This document shows positions 60,988 through 64,000 of a stretch of DNA of 64,000 nucleotides, piece after piece. The notes under the pieces were generated by a model. It saw only the letters and a list, made by a program, of their open reading frames with translations, did no database searches and was not told the origin of the DNA. A program made the translations under genes and the position numbers. Numbering within the stretch: position 1 is the stretch's first letter; every line of letters starts with the position of its first letter. The stretch is taken from assembly GCA_020639295.1 (NCBI GenBank), contig JACKGY010000011.1:113933-177932 (forward strand), given 5' to 3'. The DNA comes from Planctomycetota bacterium (GTDB lineage Bacteria; Planctomycetota; GCA-002687715; DRQF01).

Positions 60988-63958
60988 CGGTCAGACCCGG
61001 CTCCGTGTCGGCAGGTTCTCGAGGCTCCGCTCGCCGGCGCTCGCGCGGTCGGGCCTGCTCGTCCTCCTGGTCGCGCTGCTCGCCGCCTGCGCCGGCTCCG
61101 GCGCGCGCGAAGGCGAGGGTGGGGCGCTGGCCGACCTCGGCGCGGAGGTCGATCCCTTCATCGGTACCGGGGGTCACGGGCACTGCCATCCGGCGGCCAC
61201 GCTGCCCTTCGGCATGGTGCAGCTCGGGCCGGACACGCGTACCGAGGGTTGGGACGCCTGCTCCTGCTATCACGACGACGACCGCAGCCTGCTCGGCTTC
61301 AGCCACACCCACCTCTCCGGCACCGGCTGCGCCGACTACGGCGACCTGCTGATCGTGCCGCGGGCGGCACCCTCCGAGTCGGGACCGATCCCCTTCGCCA
61401 AGGAGGGCGAGAGCGCCAGCCCCGGTCACTACGGCGTTGCGCTCGGCAACGGCGTCGTCGTCGATCTCACCGCGACCGCGCGCGTGGGCTTCCATCGCTA
61501 TCGCTATCCGGCCGGCGTGGCGCCGCGCATCCAGCTCGATCTCCGCCATCGCGATCACGTGCTGGCCTCGAGCATCGAGGTCGACGAGAAGGGCAGGGCG
61601 ACGGTGCTGGGCGAGCGGCGCTCGAGCAGCTGGGCCCGGGATCAACGGCTCTACTTCGCCATCCGGTTCTCGCGTCCCTTCGCGACCTTCGTCGGTGACG
61701 ACCTCGCCGCGGAGTTCCGCTTCGAGGCCGCCGACGACCCGCTGCTGATCAAGGTGGGCCTGTCGGCCACCGGCAAGGAGGCGGCGCTGCGCAACCTGGA
61801 GTTAGAGCTTCCGGACTGGGATTTCGCCGCGGCGCGGGCGCGCGCGAGAGCGGTCTGGAACGAGGCCCTGGGCCGGATCGAGATCGCCGGCGGCAGTCGG
61901 CGCGAGCGCCGCATCTTCTACACCGCGCTCTACCACACCATGGTGGCGCCGAACCTCTGGAGCGACGTCGACGGCCGTTATCGCGGCCTGGACGGCGAGG
62001 TCCACGAGGCCCGAGGCCATGACGTCTACACCGTGTTCTCGCTCTGGGATACCTTCCGCGCCGCCCATCCGCTCTACTCGATCATCGAGCAGCAGCGCAG
62101 CCGGGACTTCCTCGGCACCTTCCTCGCCCACTACCAGGACGGCGGGCGCCTGCCGGTCTGGGAACTCGCCGCCAACGAGACCGACTGCATGATCGGCTAC
62201 CACGCGGTGCCGGTCATCCTGGACGCGTTCGCGGCCGGGCTGATCGACCCGGACTCGCCTCTGGCCCAGGGGCTCTACGAGGCGGCGAAGGGCTTCGCGA
62301 TGCTCGACCAGCGCGGCCTGGACGCCTACAAGGTCCTCGGCTTCATCCCGTCGGAACACGACGAGAGCTCGGTGTCGAAGACGCTCGAATACGCCTATGA
62401 CGACTGGTGCATCGCCGAGCTGGCGGGGCGACTCGGTCGGGCCGGCGATCGCGAGGTCTACCTGCGCCGGGCCCAGGCCTACGAGAACCTGTTCGACCCG
62501 GAGACCGGCTTCATGCGGCCCCGGCGCGGGCAGGTCTGGAAGAAGCCCTTCGACCCGCGCGAGGTCGACTTCAACTACACCGAGGCCAACTCCTGGCAGT
62601 ACAGCTTCTTCGTGCCTCATGACGTCGAGGGCCTGGTGCGGCTGCTCGGCGGGCGCGAGGCTTTCGCGGCCCGGCTCGACGCGCTCTTCGCCGCGCCATC
62701 CGAGACCACCGGTCGCGAGCAGTCGGACATCACCGGTCTGATCGGCCAGTACGCCCACGGCAACGAGCCGAGCCACCACATGGCCTACCTCTACGACCAT
62801 GCGGGTCGGCCTTGGCAGACCCAGGAGCGGGTGCGCCAGATCCTCGACGAACTCTACGACGACCGTCCCGACGGCTACTGCGGCAACGAGGACTGCGGGC
62901 AGATGTCGGCCTGGTACGTGCTGTCCGCGCTCGGCTTCTACCCGGTCTGTCCCGGCTCGGGCATCTACGAGCTGGGCAGTCCGCTGTTTCCACGGGCGAC
63001 CCTGCACCTGGAGAACGGTCAGGGCCTCGTCATCCGCGCCGAGGGTGCCTCGAAGGTGAATCGCTACGTCCAGGGGGTCGAGGTCGATGGCGAGCCCTGG
63101 AACAGGAGTTTCATTCCCTACGATCTGGTGCGCCGGCAGGGCGAGATCCGCTTCGCGATGGGCGCCACCGCGAACCGTCTCTGGGGCGTGGCGGAGGGCG
63201 ATCGGCCGCGCCATGCGATCGACGAGGCGAGGATCCTGCCCGCGCCCTACGTGGTCACGCCCGGCCTGAGCTTCCAGGGCTCGCTCGAATTCGGTCTCGC
63301 CGCGCTCGAACCGGCCGCCCGCATCCACTTCACGCTCGATGGCACCAGGCCGACCCGTGAATCACCGGTCTACCGCCAGCCGATCCGGATCACGGCGCCC
63401 ACCACGCTCCAGGCCTTCGCGTCCCTGGATGGCCGTCCGGACTCGGCGGTGATCTCGACCCGCTTCCACCAGATCGACAACGACTGGTCGATCCGGCTCG
63501 ACGGGCACTACAGCAACCAGTACACCGGCGACGGCGATCGGGCGCTGATCGACGGCCTGCGTGGCAGCACCGCCTGGCGGACCGGCTCCTGGCAGGGCTA
63601 TCTCGAGGATCTCGATCTCACCGTCGACTTCGGCGCGGTGAAGCGGGTCCGCCGGGTCGCGCTGAGCTGCCTCCAGGACACCCGGTCCTGGATCTGGTTG
63701 CCGGAGTCGATCCGCTTCTTCGTTTCGGTCGACGGCCGGGAATTCCACGAGGTCGGCGTGATCGAACCGGACGCGCAGCGTCGGGAGCGCGAGCGACGGA
63801 TCGAGACCCCGGGCGTCGACCTGGAGGGCGAGACCTGCCGCTATCTGCGCGTGCTGGCCCGGCCGCGGCGGCCGGACAACGCGCGCTATCCCGGCCTGGG
63901 CGGGACGGCCTGGATCTTCGCCGACGAGTTGCTGATCGACTTCGACGATCGTCCCTGA
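60980..63958 (+). CDS. GH92 alpha-mannosidase lipoprotein with C-terminal carbohydrate-binding-type domains
   Basis: 992 aa from MLDGQTRLRV; MDWIRTML at 60962 is an alternative. Signal and lipobox LVLLVALLAACAGSG place it outside the cytoplasm. GH92 hallmarks: VDPFIGTGGHGHCHPAATLP, FGMVQLGPDTR, GFSHTHLSGTGCADYGDLL, VFSLWDTFRAAHPL, GNEPSHHMAYLYDHAG and CGNEDCGQMSAWYVLSALGF with the catalytic acidic residues. After ~750 there is a chitobiase C-terminal-like strand domain (IHFTLDGTRPTRESPVYRQP) and an F5/8 C-type discoidin domain (~830-990). The enzyme trims alpha-linked mannose from N-glycans or mannan. Third gene of the coupled operon. Confidence 0.94.
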   Translation: MLDGQTRLRVGRFSRLRSPALARSGLLVLLVALLAACAGSGAREGEGGALADLGAEVDPFIGTGGHGHCHPAATLPFGMVQLGPDTRTEGWDACSCYHDDDRSLLGFSHTHLSGTGCADYGDLLIVPRAAPSESGPIPFAKEGESASPGHYGVALGNGVVVDLTATARVGFHRYRYPAGVAPRIQLDLRHRDHVLASSIEVDEKGRATVLGERRSSSWARDQRLYFAIRFSRPFATFVGDDLAAEFRFEAADDPLLIKVGLSATGKEAALRNLELELPDWDFAAARARARAVWNEALGRIEIAGGSRRERRIFYTALYHTMVAPNLWSDVDGRYRGLDGEVHEARGHDVYTVFSLWDTFRAAHPLYSIIEQQRSRDFLGTFLAHYQDGGRLPVWELAANETDCMIGYHAVPVILDAFAAGLIDPDSPLAQGLYEAAKGFAMLDQRGLDAYKVLGFIPSEHDESSVSKTLEYAYDDWCIAELAGRLGRAGDREVYLRRAQAYENLFDPETGFMRPRRGQVWKKPFDPREVDFNYTEANSWQYSFFVPHDVEGLVRLLGGREAFAARLDALFAAPSETTGREQSDITGLIGQYAHGNEPSHHMAYLYDHAGRPWQTQERVRQILDELYDDRPDGYCGNEDCGQMSAWYVLSALGFYPVCPGSGIYELGSPLFPRATLHLENGQGLVIRAEGASKVNRYVQGVEVDGEPWNRSFIPYDLVRRQGEIRFAMGATANRLWGVAEGDRPRHAIDEARILPAPYVVTPGLSFQGSLEFGLAALEPAARIHFTLDGTRPTRESPVYRQPIRITAPTTLQAFASLDGRPDSAVISTRFHQIDNDWSIRLDGHYSNQYTGDGDRALIDGLRGSTAWRTGSWQGYLEDLDLTVDFGAVKRVRRVALSCLQDTRSWIWLPESIRFFVSVDGREFHEVGVIEPDAQRRERERRIETPGVDLEGETCRYLRVLARPRRPDNARYPGLGGTAWIFADELLIDFDDRP

Positions 63959-64000
63959 TCGGCGTCGCGGGCGGTCGGCGCCTCGGAGCGCCGGGGCTGC

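Overview
The window is GC-rich bacterial DNA. Its gene content suggests a planctomycete-type organism: ECF sigma factors paired with very large Ser/Thr kinases, secreted FG-GAP/VCBS proteins, a CRTAC1/ASPIC lipoprotein, a choice-of-anchor beta-helix protein, a sugar-MFS/ROK/GH92 operon and many transposases. This placement is an inference from gene families; there is no rRNA or other phylogenetic marker in the window.

Positions 1-14340 and 21770-26760 form a mosaic of mobile DNA. Parts of at least four copies of a multi-gene DDE transposon are present. The best copy (about 289-3510) carries an IS481-like transposase, a small basic/coiled-coil protein and a second DDE transposase. Two IS21 elements (5468-8003 and 10850-13298) each sit inside another transposase gene (an IS3/rve type and an IS1380 type). 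Both host genes rejoin in frame when the IS21 and one target repeat are removed. Between the mobile elements lie lower-GC passenger genes: a membrane-segment protein, a small protein resembling EF-Tu domain III, and a secreted protein. A BrnT-like toxin/HTH antitoxin/DUF2442 block and two families of dispersed non-coding repeats are also present. One repeat family ends in a strong terminator-like hairpin.

Positions 14922-21764 hold a signalling and surface block: an ECF sigma factor, a kinase-WD40-FG-GAP fusion of 1424 aa and a secreted FG-GAP protein. Positions 26920-39605 hold four more Ser/Thr kinases and another ECF sigma factor. Two of these kinases are tandem 1.35-kaa kinase-TPR paralogues translationally coupled to a compact kinase with altered motifs. 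Another is a kinase with a TolB/PD40-like propeller next to an aminotransferase.

Positions 41051-63958 are chromosomal metabolic and envelope genes. They include a beta-helix secreted protein, a DUF6265-like protein, and a redox operon (AhpD-like, DsrE-like, PNPOx-like, with a frameshifted DinB gene next to it). This operon diverges from a GAF-sigma54 activator with twin palindromes between them. Further along are a polysaccharide deacetylase and GT2 glycosyltransferase pair, a Cys-rich TPR protein with a membrane polyferredoxin, a DHFR-like reductase, a His-tract protein with a CRTAC1 lipoprotein, and an M14-type peptidase. A 145-bp tandem repeat precedes a coupled FucP-like transporter, ROK kinase and GH92 alpha-mannosidase operon, which probably releases, imports and phosphorylates sugars from mannose-containing glycans.
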